NCBI RefSeq assembly: GCF_943913695.1
Contig: NZ_CALTZE010000095.1
Coordinates: 1-15,357 of the forward strand
DNA length: 15,357 bases
Direction of reading: 5' to 3'
Source of the DNA: an uncultured Marmoricola sp.
Lineage (GTDB): Bacteria; Actinomycetota; Actinomycetes; Propionibacteriales; Nocardioidaceae
Shown: piece after piece, positions 6,789 through 14,311 of the stretch
Numbering within the stretch: position 1 is the stretch's first letter
Layout of the letters: each line of letters starts with the position of its first letter
Translations under genes and position numbers: made by a program
The notes under the pieces: generated by a model
Told to the model about the DNA's origin: nothing
What the model saw: only the letters and a program-made list of their open reading frames with translations
Database searches by the model: none

Positions 6789-7642
6789 CAGCCGCCCACG
6801 GCCTTCAGCACCGCCCGCTTGGTCAGCACCGTGGCGAGGTGCTTGCGGTAGTCGGCGTCGCCGTTGAGGTCCGAGGGCGGGTTGGTGCCCTCGGCGGCCT
6901 TGGCGCAGGCCTCGGCGATGCCCTCGGCCGTGGCCTCGGCCCCCACCAGCTCCTGCTCGGTCGCGGTGGCCCGCAGCGCGGTGCTGCCCATGTTGACCAG
7001 GCCGACGCGGGCCTCGCCGATGGTGCCGCCGTCGACCCTGACCGTCGCCGCGACCGAGACGATCGGCCACTGGTGGGCCACGCGCACGAACTTCTCGTAG
7101 TGCGAGCCCCAGCCGTCGTACTTGGGGAAGCGGATCGCCGTGAGCAGCTCATCGTCGCCGACCGCCGTGGTGAAGAGGTCCTCGAAGAAGTCGGTCGCGG
7201 CGACCGTGCGCTCCCCACCCGGCCCCTGGATGACCAGGTCGGCCTCCAGCGCGAGCGTCGGGGCGCCGCAGTCACCGGCCGGGTCGGCGTGCACGAGCGC
7301 ACCGCCCAGGGTGCCGCGATGGCGGATCTGCGGGTCGGCGACCTCGCTCACCGCCTGGTGCAGCAGCCCGAGGCTCTGGCGTACGCCGGCGTGGTCGAGG
7401 ATCGACTGGTAGGTCGCCATCGCCCCGATCGTGATGGTCTCGCCCTCGTCGCGGATCTCGCGCAGCGCGTCGATCCGGCCGAGGTCGATGACCACCTCGG
7501 GGGCGTTGAGCCGCATCCGGAGCACGGGGAGCAGCGACTGACCGCCGGCCAGCACCTTGGCCTCGTCACCGTGCTCGGCCAGCGCGGCGAGCGCCTCGTC
7601 GACGGAGGCGGGGACGACGTAGTCGAACTGGGTGGGGATCAC
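6788..7642 (-). CDS. coxM: FAD-binding medium subunit of a CoxL-type molybdenum hydroxylase
   Basis: A 284-aa flavoprotein subunit that passes electrons from the Fe-S subunit to an acceptor. It carries the FAD-contacting motifs AGGQSLLPVL at residues 32-41 and TLGGALVHADPAGD at 111-124 (the TIGG-type motif), followed by the usual C-terminal domain (GLVNMGSTALRA). Length is normal for CoxM (about 285-290 aa). The GTG at 7642 overlaps the coxL stop by 4 nt (GTGA) and is preceded by AAGGAG at 7-nt spacing, which settles the start. It is third in the order S-L-M-G. The electron acceptor in this organism is not visible from sequence. Confidence 0.9.
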   Translation of the reverse strand: MIPTQFDYVVPASVDEALAALAEHGDEAKVLAGGQSLLPVLRMRLNAPEVVIDLGRIDALREIRDEGETITIGAMATYQSILDHAGVRQSLGLLHQAVSEVADPQIRHRGTLGGALVHADPAGDCGAPTLALEADLVIQGPGGERTVAATDFFEDLFTTAVGDDELLTAIRFPKYDGWGSHYEKFVRVAHQWPIVSVAATVRVDGGTIGEARVGLVNMGSTALRATATEQELVGAEATAEGIAEACAKAAEGTNPPSDLNGDADYRKHLATVLTKRAVLKAVGG

Positions 7643-10125
7643 TGCCCTGCTCCTTCGTGACGGTCGGTCTGGCCCTCGCCGTCGGTGGCGGGGTCGAAGT
7701 GCGCAGCGGCCGCGGTCGTGGTCGGGTCCTTGGCCCCGGCCGTGCCGTCCTGGATCGCCCGCCACACCCGCTCAGGGGTGCACGGCATCACGATGTCCTT
7801 GACGCCGAACTGGCGGATCGCGTCGAGCACGGCGTTGACCACGGCCGGGGTCGAGGCGATGGTGCCGGCCTCGCCGACGCCCTTGGTGCCGAGCGTGTTG
7901 GTCAGCGACGGCGTCGTGGTGTGGTCGACGTCGAAGCTGATCAGGTCGGCCGCGGTCGGCACCAGGTAGTCGACGAAGCTCGCCGAGACCAGCGTGCCGG
8001 ACTCGTCGTGCACGGCCTCCTCGAAGAGCGCCTGGGCGATGCCCTGCGCCAGGCCGCCGTGCACCTGGCCCGAGACGATCAGCGGGTTGATGACGTTGCC
8101 GATGTCGTCGACGCAGGCATACTTGCGCATCTTGACCTGACCGGTCTCGGTGTCGACCTCCATCGCGCACAGGTGGGTGCCGTGGGGGTAGTTGAAGTTG
8201 ATGGGGTCGAAGGTCGCGTCGCTGTCGAGCGAGGGCTCCACGCCGTCGGGCAGGTTGTGCGCCGCGAAGGTCGCCAGGGCGACCTCGCCGATGCCCAGCC
8301 CCTGGTCGGTGCCGCGCACGCTGAAGCGGCCGGCGGAGAACTCGATGTCGCCGGGGTCGGCCTCGAGCAGGTGCGCCGCGATCGGCTTGGCCTTCTCGAT
8401 GACCTTGTCGGTGGCCTTGACCAGGGCCTCGCCGCCCACCACGAGCGAGCGCGAGCCGTAGGTGTCCAGCCCCTTGGAGGCGATCTGGGTGTCGCCGTGC
8501 AGCACCTCGACGTCCTCGAAGGGCACGCCGAGCCGGTCGGCCACGATCTGGCTGAAGGCCGTCTCGTGGCCCTGGCCGTGGGCGCTGGCCCCGGTGACGA
8601 TCTCGACCTTGCCGGTGGCCAGCATCCGCACGCTCGCGTGCTCCCAGCCGCCGGCGCCGTAGTCGAGCGAGCCGAGCACCCGGCTGGGCGCGAGGCCGCA
8701 CATCTCGGTGAAGGTCGAGATGCCGATGCCGAGCTGGACCGGGTCGCCGGACTCGCGACGGCGCTGCTGCTCGGCGCGCAGCTCGTCGTAGCCGAAGAGC
8801 TCCTTGGCCTTGGCCGTGGCCGCCTCGTAGTTGCCGGAGTCATACTCCAGGCCGGCCACCGTGGTGAACGGGAACTCCTCGTGCTTGATCCAGTTCTGCT
8901 CGCGCAGCTCCAGCGGCTCGCGTCCGAGCTCGAGGGCGAGCTCGTCCATCATCCGCTCGATGGCGAAGGTCGCCTCGGGACGGCCGGCGCCGCGGTAGGC
9001 GTCGGTCCAGGTCTTGTTGGTCAGGACCGTCTGGCAGGCGAAGTGGTAGGCCGGGAACTTGTAGATGGCGTTGAACATGAAGGCGCCGAGCACGGGGACG
9101 CCACCGCCGACGATCGCGACGTGGGAGCCCAGGTCGGCCAGCAGCTCGACCTTGAGGCCGGTGACGGTGCCGTCCTTCTCGGCGGCCAGCGTCAGCTTCT
9201 GCCACTGGTCACGGCCGTGGTGGGCCGCCATCAGCGACTCCGAGCGGGTCTCGGTGTACTTGATCGGCTTGTGCAGCTGCCGCGCGATCCACCAGGCCAT
9301 CCACTCCTCGGGGGTGACCTGCAGCTTGCCGCCGAAGCCGCCGCCCACGTCGGGGGCGATCACGCGGATCTTGGACTCGGGTACGCCGGTCGTGGCCGCG
9401 AGCGCGAAGCGCAGGATGTGCGGGATCTGGGTGGCCGACCACATGGTCATCTGCTCGCCGGTGGGGTCGACCACCACCGAGCGTGGCTCCATGAAGGCGG
9501 GGATGAGCCGCTGCTGGCGGAACTCGCGCTCCACCACCACACCGCCCTCGCGGGCCTTGGCGATGGCCTCCTCGACGTCGCCGCCGGTGCCGGCCTCCTT
9601 GGAGTCGAAGACCCACAGGGCGCTCTTGTTGGTGCCGAGGTCGGGGTGCGCGAGCACCTTGTCCTCGGCGGCCTCCTTGAGGTCGAGCGCGGCCGGCAGC
9701 TCCTCGTAGTCGACGTCGACGAGCTCGGCGGCGTCGCGGGCCTCGGCGGCGGAGCGGGCCACCACCACGGCGACGGCCTCGCCGGCGAAGCTCACCCGGT
9801 CGGCCGGCAGCGGCAGGTGGGCGGGAGTGACCTGGTCGGGGGTGATGGGCCAGGCGTTGATCAGCGCTCCGGCCGACTCGTCGAGGTCGCGGCCGGTGTA
9901 GACGGCGACGACGTTGGGCGAGCTCGCAGCCTCGGAGGTGTCGATCGAGGTGATCGTGGCGTGGGCGAAGGGGCTGCGCACCATCGCCAGGTGCAGCATC
10001 CCCTGGAGCTGGATGTTGTCGGTCCAGCGGGTGCGCCCGGTGATGAGGCGCTGGTCCTCCTTGCGGCGGCGGTCGCGCCCGATCTCGCGGGCGGTCTCGG
10101 TGCTCGGCTCCTGCACGGCGGTCAT
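7639..10125 (-). CDS. coxL: Molybdopterin-binding large subunit, form II CoxL-like hydroxylase
   Basis: An 828-aa catalytic subunit of the xanthine oxidase family. The Mo-cofactor contacts are present: DVGGGFGGK at residues 259-267, GQGHETAFSQ at 517-526 and KGVGEAG at 748-754, with the catalytic Glu752. The active-site loop reads AYRGAGR at 376-382. Form I (true aerobic CO dehydrogenase) has AYxCSFR with a Cys that binds copper; AYRGAGR defines form II, whose substrate is often unknown and for which CO activity is disputed. The ATG at 10125 lies 1 nt after the coxS stop (TGA-C-ATG) with GGAGG 6 nt upstream. The C-terminal tail after about residue 795 is Ala/Thr/Asp-rich and looks disordered. 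Alternatives include an aldehyde, nicotinate-like or other heterocycle hydroxylase. No maturation genes (coxDEF, xdhC type) occur nearby in the window. Confidence 0.9.
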   Translation of the reverse strand: MTAVQEPSTETAREIGRDRRRKEDQRLITGRTRWTDNIQLQGMLHLAMVRSPFAHATITSIDTSEAASSPNVVAVYTGRDLDESAGALINAWPITPDQVTPAHLPLPADRVSFAGEAVAVVVARSAAEARDAAELVDVDYEELPAALDLKEAAEDKVLAHPDLGTNKSALWVFDSKEAGTGGDVEEAIAKAREGGVVVEREFRQQRLIPAFMEPRSVVVDPTGEQMTMWSATQIPHILRFALAATTGVPESKIRVIAPDVGGGFGGKLQVTPEEWMAWWIARQLHKPIKYTETRSESLMAAHHGRDQWQKLTLAAEKDGTVTGLKVELLADLGSHVAIVGGGVPVLGAFMFNAIYKFPAYHFACQTVLTNKTWTDAYRGAGRPEATFAIERMMDELALELGREPLELREQNWIKHEEFPFTTVAGLEYDSGNYEAATAKAKELFGYDELRAEQQRRRESGDPVQLGIGISTFTEMCGLAPSRVLGSLDYGAGGWEHASVRMLATGKVEIVTGASAHGQGHETAFSQIVADRLGVPFEDVEVLHGDTQIASKGLDTYGSRSLVVGGEALVKATDKVIEKAKPIAAHLLEADPGDIEFSAGRFSVRGTDQGLGIGEVALATFAAHNLPDGVEPSLDSDATFDPINFNYPHGTHLCAMEVDTETGQVKMRKYACVDDIGNVINPLIVSGQVHGGLAQGIAQALFEEAVHDESGTLVSASFVDYLVPTAADLISFDVDHTTTPSLTNTLGTKGVGEAGTIASTPAVVNAVLDAIRQFGVKDIVMPCTPERVWRAIQDGTAGAKDPTTTAAAAHFDPATDGEGQTDRHEGAGQ

Positions 10126-10126
10126 G

Positions 10127-10648
10127 TCAGACCTCCACCTTCTCGGTCTCGGCGGTGGCGCCGGGCGCGCCGTCCTCGGCGGTGCTGACGCCGCCCTGGG
10201 CCGCGGTCTGCACGGCCCGCACGATGTTGTGGTAGCCGGTGCAGCGGCACAGGTTGCCCTCGATGCCGACCCGGATCTCCTCCTCGGAGGGGTTCGGGTT
10301 GTCCTTGAGCAGGTCGACCGACTGCATGATCATCCCGGGCGTGCAGAAGCCGCACTGGAGCGCGTGGCACTCGCGGAAGGCCTCCTGTACGGGGTGCAGC
10401 TCGCCGCCCTCGGCGAGGCCCTCGATGGTGGTGACCTCGGCGCCGTCGGCCTGCACGGCCAGCACGTTGCACGACTTCACGCTGCGCCCGTCGAGGTGCA
10501 CGGTGCAGGCGCCGCAGTTGCTGGTGTCGCACCCGATGACGGTGCCGGTCTTGCCGAGCTTCTCGCGCAGGTACTGGACCAGCAGCATGCGGGGCTCGAC
10601 GTCGTCGGAGACTGCTGCTCCGTCGACCGTGAGATGGATCTTCGTCAT
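10127..10648 (-). CDS. coxS: [2Fe-2S] small subunit of a CoxL-type molybdenum hydroxylase
   Basis: A 173-aa electron-transfer subunit. The N-terminal plant-type [2Fe-2S] site is C40-x4-C45-x2-C48...C60 (GCDTSNCGACTVHLDG), and the C-terminal helical [2Fe-2S] site is C99-x2-C102 ... C134-x-C136 (CGFCTPGM, CRCTGYHN). All eight ligands are intact. A tail of about 25 residues after GG153 is Ala/Glu-rich, slightly longer than in typical CoxS. The ATG at 10648 is preferred, with GAGGAG 11 nt upstream; a GTG four codons earlier overlaps that ribosome site and is unlikely. It is the first gene of the S-L-M-G unit, facing dapD across about 130 nt that must hold both promoters. Confidence 0.92.
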   Translation of the reverse strand: MTKIHLTVDGAAVSDDVEPRMLLVQYLREKLGKTGTVIGCDTSNCGACTVHLDGRSVKSCNVLAVQADGAEVTTIEGLAEGGELHPVQEAFRECHALQCGFCTPGMIMQSVDLLKDNPNPSEEEIRVGIEGNLCRCTGYHNIVRAVQTAAQGGVSTAEDGAPGATAETEKVEV

Positions 10649-10778
10649 GTCGGCAAGCACTCCTCGAAGGGTGGTGAGCAGGCGTCAGGGCTGTGACGCG
10701 GGCCACGCTAGGCAGCCTCGGTTGGCTGAAGGTTGGCGTCTGCCGGAGGCCGCCCGAGCCCCCGATAGCCTGGGCCGC
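10649..10778. promoter_or_regulatory. Divergent intergenic region between coxS and dapD
   Basis: About 130 nt without a gene. On the plus strand TAGCCT (10766-10771) is a probable dapD -10 box. On the minus strand TAGCGT (10710-10705) is a weak candidate -10 for coxSLMG, giving a leader of about 50 nt. A short direct repeat GTTGGC (10721 and 10732) lies between them. I see no clear -35 boxes and no obvious GntR operator. Confidence 0.4.
10766..10771 (+). promoter_or_regulatory. Probable -10 box of a leaderless dapD promoter
   Basis: TAGCCT sits 7 nt before the ATG at 10779, the same spacing as in front of serA at 54-59 (TAGGCTGGGACGAGTG versus TAGCCTGGGCCGCATG). No Shine-Dalgarno sequence precedes the ATG. 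Transcription probably begins at or next to the start codon. Confidence 0.5.
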
Positions 10779-11786
10779 ATGCCCGACGAGCCCGAGCCCC
10801 ACGAGTCCCACGAGCCCTCCGAGCCCACCGACCCGACCGCCCCCACGCACGCCTGGGGCCACGGGGTGGCGACCGTCGTCGCCGGCGGCGAGAGCGACGG
10901 CACCGTGCTCGACGCGTGGTTCCCCGAGCCCCGGCTCGGCCCGGCCGACGACGCGGGTGAGGCCCCCGGCTCCCTGCGCGACCTGGCGGGCGACGACGTC
11001 GTACGCCGCGTGCGCGTCGAGGTCGTCACGGTCACGGCCGACCTCACCTCCCCGCCCGCGGACGCTGCCGACGCCTACCTGCGGCTCCACCTGCTCTCGC
11101 ACCGGCTCGTGCGGCCCCATGGCGTCAACGTCGAGGGCATCTTCGGCGTGCTCAGCAACGTCGTGTGGACCAGCGCCGGACCCTGCGCCGTGCCCGGCTT
11201 CGAGGAGGTCCGGGCGGGGCTGCGTGCTCGCGGCCCGGTGCAGGTCTTCGGTGTCGACAAGTTCCCGCGCATGACCGACTACGTCGTGCCGAGCGGCGTA
11301 CGCGTCGCCGACGCCGACCGGGTCCGACTCGGCGCCCACCTGGCCTCCGGCACGACCGTGATGCACGAGGGCTTCGTCAACTACAACGCCGGCACGCTCG
11401 GCGCCTCGATGGTCGAGGGCCGCATCAGCGCCGGTGTCGTGGTCGGCGACGGCACCGACATCGGCGGCAGCGCGTCGATCATGGGCACCCTCTCCGGCGG
11501 CGGCACGGAGGTCATCTCCCTGGGCGAGCGCTGCCTGCTCGGCGCCAACTCCGGCATCGGCATCTCCCTCGGCGACGACTGCGTGGTCGAGGCGGGGTGC
11601 TACGTCACCGCCGGCACCAAGGTCGCCCTCCACGAGCCCGGCGCGGAGACCGCCACGGTCAAGGCCAGGGAGCTCTCGGGCGCCTCGGGCGTGCTCTTCC
11701 GCCGCAACTCGGTGACCGGCGCGGTCGAGGCCGTGCCGCGCACCGGCGCCGGCATCGCGCTCAACGCGATGCTGCACGCCAACTAG
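10779..11786 (+). CDS. dapD: 2,3,4,5-tetrahydropyridine-2,6-dicarboxylate N-succinyltransferase
   Basis: A 335-aa enzyme that transfers succinyl from succinyl-CoA to tetrahydrodipicolinate in the succinylase branch of diaminopimelate/lysine synthesis, in the cytosol. It closely matches the actinobacterial DapD form as I recall it from Mycobacterium tuberculosis: AYLRLHLLSHRLVRPHGVN at 99-117, VFGVDKFPRMTDYVVP at 156-171, then a left-handed beta-helix of hexapeptide repeats (TVMHEGFVNYNAGTLGASM from 193, EGRISAGVVVGDG, GTLSGGGTEVISLGERCLLG) and the C-terminal GIALNAMLHAN. The active protein is a trimer in this family. An extra N-terminal segment of about 24 residues is rich in Glu, Pro and His and probably disordered. 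The ATG at 10779 is chosen for the -10 box 7 nt upstream, indicating a leaderless message. The following gene starts 6 nt after the stop and is probably co-transcribed. Confidence 0.95.
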   Translation: MPDEPEPHESHEPSEPTDPTAPTHAWGHGVATVVAGGESDGTVLDAWFPEPRLGPADDAGEAPGSLRDLAGDDVVRRVRVEVVTVTADLTSPPADAADAYLRLHLLSHRLVRPHGVNVEGIFGVLSNVVWTSAGPCAVPGFEEVRAGLRARGPVQVFGVDKFPRMTDYVVPSGVRVADADRVRLGAHLASGTTVMHEGFVNYNAGTLGASMVEGRISAGVVVGDGTDIGGSASIMGTLSGGGTEVISLGERCLLGANSGIGISLGDDCVVEAGCYVTAGTKVALHEPGAETATVKARELSGASGVLFRRNSVTGAVEAVPRTGAGIALNAMLHAN

Positions 11787-11792
11787 CCGGCG

Positions 11793-12818
11793 ATGCGGTT
11801 GCGGTTCGTCGCCGTCGCCGTCGTGCTCGCGGTGGTCCTGGGCGTCGGCGTGGCGATCTGGCGCGGCAGCGTCCAGGTGCCGCTGCTCTCGGGCTGCACG
11901 ACCGAGCTCGACGGGCTCACCGTCGACCTCTCCGTCGAGCAGGCCGAGAACGCCTCGCTGATCGCCGCGGTCGGCATCCGGCGCGGGCTGCCCGCCCGCG
12001 CGGTCTCGATCGCGCTCGCGACGGCCTACCAGGAGAGCAAGATCCGCAACATCGACTACGGCGACCGCGACTCCCTGGGCCTCTTCCAGCAGCGGCCCTC
12101 GCAGGGGTGGGGCACGCCGGAGCAGATCCTCGACGAGTTCTACGCGATCGACGCCTTCTACGACGGCCTGGAGCAGATCGACGGCTACGAGACGATGCGC
12201 ATCACCGAGGCCGCCCAGCGGGTGCAGCGCTCGGGCTTCCCCGAGGCCTACGAGGACCACGCCGAGGACGCCCGCGCCCTCGCCTCCGTGCTGACCGGCT
12301 ACTCCCCCGGCGGCCTCTTCAGCTGCGTCGTCGGCACCTCCGACGCCGGCGACCCCGACGCGCTCGCCGACCTGATGCGCACGGCGTACGGCGACCTCGG
12401 CGTGCGCACCGCCGACGGCCGCCTCGTCGTCGAGGTCGGCGAGGGTGAGTCCGGGGCCCGTCTGGGCTGGTCGGTCGCCCAGTTCGCCGTCGCCCAGGCC
12501 GAGGCCTTCGGCGTCAGCCGCGTCGACCACGACGGCCGGCAGTGGCGCGCGGGCAGCGTCTCCCGCGACGGCTGGACCGACGCCGAGGGCTCCGAGGACC
12601 CGGTCGGCGCCTCCCGCGTGGTGCTCCGCTTCGGCTCCGGACCGCCGACCCGGCGCTTGTGCACACCCACCCGTCTCTTGTGCGCGCCTACGCGCCGGGT
12701 CGGCGGACACAAGCGCCGGGTCGGCGGACATAGGCGCCGGGTCAGCGGACATGCGCGCCGGGTCAGCGGACATGCGCGCGGGGTCGGCGGACATACGCGC
12801 CGAGTCGGCGTCAGGTAG
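11793..12818 (+). CDS. Membrane-anchored lysozyme-fold-like protein with repeat-encoded tail
   Basis: A 341-aa protein. Residues 4-23 form one hydrophobic segment (VAVAVVLAVVLGVGVAIW), an uncleaved anchor or signal peptide. Residues 50-175 resemble a transglycosylase/lysozyme-like fold: ALATAYQESKIRN with candidate catalytic Glu81, then DYGDRDSLGLFQQRPSQGWG split over 88-107. Relatives are often labelled as metal transporters, for which I see no support. Residues 176-280 are a second domain of unknown role, ending RVVLRF. Residues 284-341 are very basic and repetitive, with heptads of the RRVxGHx type encoded by 21-bp DNA repeats; this looks like an extension of the frame into an intergenic repeat after loss of the original stop. 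The gene starts 6 nt after dapD and its end overlaps the convergent dapC by 8 nt. Confidence 0.75.
   Translation: MRLRFVAVAVVLAVVLGVGVAIWRGSVQVPLLSGCTTELDGLTVDLSVEQAENASLIAAVGIRRGLPARAVSIALATAYQESKIRNIDYGDRDSLGLFQQRPSQGWGTPEQILDEFYAIDAFYDGLEQIDGYETMRITEAAQRVQRSGFPEAYEDHAEDARALASVLTGYSPGGLFSCVVGTSDAGDPDALADLMRTAYGDLGVRTADGRLVVEVGEGESGARLGWSVAQFAVAQAEAFGVSRVDHDGRQWRAGSVSRDGWTDAEGSEDPVGASRVVLRFGSGPPTRRLCTPTRLLCAPTRRVGGHKRRVGGHRRRVSGHARRVSGHARGVGGHTRRVGVR
12642..12661. repeat. Inverted copy of the 21-bp repeat
   Basis: This 20-nt stretch is the exact reverse complement of CACAAGCGCCGGGTCGGCGG at 12708-12727 within the tandem array. The pair could fold into a 20-bp stem with a 46-nt loop in RNA from either strand, overlapping the 3' end of the lysozyme-like gene. 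Confidence 0.75.
12692..12817. repeat. Six-unit 21-bp tandem repeat array
   Basis: Units begin at 12692, 12713, 12734, 12755, 12776 and 12797, each opening GCGCCGGGTC(G/A)GCGGACA or a close variant; units 3 and 4 are identical and the sixth is degenerate at its end. The 21-bp period keeps the reading frame, giving RRVGGHK-like heptads on the plus strand and MSADPAR heptads on the minus strand. The array sits exactly between the convergent ends of the lysozyme-like gene and dapC. Confidence 0.9.
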
Positions 12819-13935
12819 TGGTGGCGGTGAGGCGCTCGGCGGCGGCGGCGACGCGCTCGTCGGTGGCGGTAAAGGCGACGCGGACGTGCTGGCGGCCGGC
12901 GTGGCCGTAGAAGGAGCCGGGGGCGACGAGGATGCCGAGCTCGGCGAGCGCCTCGACGGTGCGCCAGCAGTCCTCGCCGCGGGTCGACCAGAGGTAGAGC
13001 GAGGCCTCGGAGTGGTCGACGGTGAAGCCGGCCGACTCCAGCGCTGCGCGCAGCGTCGTACGCCGGGCGGCGTAGCGCGCGTGCTGCTCCTCGGCGTGGG
13101 CGTCGTCGTCGAGCGCGGCGGCCATGGCGCGCTGTTGGGGGGTGGGCATCATCAGCCCGAGGTGCTTGCGTACGGCGAGCAGCTCACCGACCACCGCCGG
13201 GTCACCGGCGACGAAGGCGCAGCGGTAGCCCGCCAGGTTGGAGCGCTTGGACAAAGAGTGGATCGCCAGCAGTCCCTCGTGGGAGCCCCCGCACACGTCG
13301 GGGTGCAGCACCGACAGCGGCGGCTCGCCCTCCCACGCGCACTCGAGGTAGCACTCGTCGCTGACCAGCAGCACCCCACGCTCGCGGCACCAGTCCACGA
13401 CCTTTCGCAGGTGGTCGGCCGGCAGCACCTCGCCGGTGGGGTTGGACGGGGAGTTGAGGTAGACCAGGCTCGGAGTCGGCAGCTCGAGTCCAGGCAGCGC
13501 CGGAACGTTCAGCTGCGTCGCGACCTCCGCTCCGGCCAGCGCCGCCCCCACCTCGTAGGTCGGGTAGGCCACCTCCGGCAGCACCACCAGGTCGCCCGGG
13601 CCGAGGCCCAGGAAGGTGGGCAGCCCCGCGATCAGCTCCTTGGAGCCGATCACCGGCAGCACGCCGGTCTCCGGGTCGAGCCCGGTGACGCCGTGACGGC
13701 GCGCCAGCCAGTCCGCCGCCGCCTGCCGCGTCTCCAGCAGCCCGATCGTCGTCGGGTAACCGGGGGCGTCGGCCGCCTCGCGCAGCGAGCGCTGCACCAC
13801 CTCGGGGCTGGGGTCGACCGGGGTGCCGATCGAGAGGTCGACGATGCCGCCGGGGTGGGCCTGGGCGCGCTCCTTGAAGGCGACCAGCTGGTCCCAGGGG
13901 AAGTCGGGCAGCCGCGAGGAGACGGGCCGGCTCAC
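12811..13935 (-). CDS. dapC: N-succinyldiaminopimelate aminotransferase
   Basis: A 374-aa pyridoxal-phosphate enzyme of aminotransferase fold type I, expected to convert N-succinyl-2-amino-6-ketopimelate to N-succinyl-LL-diaminopimelate with glutamate, the step following DapD. Motifs in order: PGYPTTIG near residue 58, YLNSPSNPTGEV at 159-170, SDECYLE at 192-198, and HSLSKRSNLAGYR at 226-238 with the PLP lysine Lys230. Length is normal for the actinobacterial group. The GTG at 13935 overlaps the ferredoxin stop by 4 nt (GTGA); an AGGA directly abuts it, so initiation probably relies on coupling. The fdxA-dapC pairing is a conserved actinobacterial arrangement, as in mycobacteria, which supports the assignment over other class I aminotransferases. 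Its end overlaps the convergent lysozyme-like gene by 8 nt. Confidence 0.9.
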   Translation of the reverse strand: MSRPVSSRLPDFPWDQLVAFKERAQAHPGGIVDLSIGTPVDPSPEVVQRSLREAADAPGYPTTIGLLETRQAAADWLARRHGVTGLDPETGVLPVIGSKELIAGLPTFLGLGPGDLVVLPEVAYPTYEVGAALAGAEVATQLNVPALPGLELPTPSLVYLNSPSNPTGEVLPADHLRKVVDWCRERGVLLVSDECYLECAWEGEPPLSVLHPDVCGGSHEGLLAIHSLSKRSNLAGYRCAFVAGDPAVVGELLAVRKHLGLMMPTPQQRAMAAALDDDAHAEEQHARYAARRTTLRAALESAGFTVDHSEASLYLWSTRGEDCWRTVEALAELGILVAPGSFYGHAGRQHVRVAFTATDERVAAAAERLTATTT

Positions 13936-14255
13936 TCCTGGTTCTGCGGCGGCAGCTCGGCGATCATCGGGTGGTCGTGGTCGATCTCGCCCATCTTGGC
14001 GGCGCCCCCCGGGGAGCCGAGGTCGTCGAAGAAGTGGACGTTGGCGTCGTAGTAGTCCTTCCACTCCTCGGGGGTGTCGTCCTCGTAGTAGATCGCCTCG
14101 ACGGGGCAGACCGGCTCGCACGCACCACAGTCGACGCACTCGTCGGGGTGGATGTACAACATCCGCTTGCCCTCGTAGATGCAGTCGACGGGGCACTCGT
14201 CGACGCAGGCGCGATCCTTGAGGTCGACGCAGGGCTGGGCGATGACGTAGGTCAC
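13932..14255 (-). CDS. fdxA: Seven-iron ferredoxin
   Basis: A 107-aa small acidic electron carrier. Cysteines 9, 17 and 50 match ligands of a [3Fe-4S] cluster and Cys21, 40, 43 and 46 those of a [4Fe-4S] cluster, with Cys25 as the extra non-ligand Cys known from Azotobacter-type 7Fe ferredoxins (positions offset by one). Motifs: CVDLKDRACVDECPVDC, then CVDCGACEPVCPVEAI. The C-terminal half (EEWKDYYDANVHFFDDLGSP) is the usual actinobacterial extension. The GTG at 14255 is fixed by AAGGAGG 5 nt upstream. It is followed by dapC with a 4-nt overlap. It may serve cytochrome P450s or other redox enzymes; no partner is visible here. Confidence 0.95.
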   Translation of the reverse strand: MTYVIAQPCVDLKDRACVDECPVDCIYEGKRMLYIHPDECVDCGACEPVCPVEAIYYEDDTPEEWKDYYDANVHFFDDLGSPGGAAKMGEIDHDHPMIAELPPQNQE

Positions 14256-14260
14256 CAGGT

Positions 14261-14267
14261 CCTCCTT
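14261..14267 (-). promoter_or_regulatory. Strong ribosome-binding site of fdxA
   Basis: AAGGAGG on the minus strand, 5 nt before the GTG at 14255. It rules out the longer upstream open frame as the true start. Confidence 0.75.
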
Positions 14268-14311
14268 CGAGAGGGCGGTGAAGCAGGGTGTGTCCGAAGA
14301 CGTACGTACCC

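Noticed and set aside
7639..10125. Calling CoxL a true aerobic carbon monoxide dehydrogenase
   Set aside because: The active-site loop lacks the Cys of AYxCSFR and the operon order is S-L-M, so CO as the main substrate is not supported.
7657..10188. 843-codon plus-strand open frame opposite coxL
   Set aside because: It mirrors coxL across its length, shows no recognisable domain and has the Val/Gly/Asp/His-rich composition of an antisense frame.
10122..12794. 890-codon minus-strand open frame starting with MSADPAR heptads
   Set aside because: It lies antisense to dapD and the lysozyme-like gene, both with clear motifs, and its composition (His/Ala/Gly/Asp-rich, no domain) is typical of an antisense shadow in high-GC DNA. 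Only the repeat at its start is noteworthy.
12692..12817. CRISPR array
   Set aside because: The 21-bp units are directly abutting with no spacers, and no cas genes are present.
11793..12818. Heavy-metal or cobalt transporter
   Set aside because: Only one membrane segment and no metal-binding cluster are visible; the QESKIRN/LGLFQQRPSQGWG region fits a lysozyme-like fold better.
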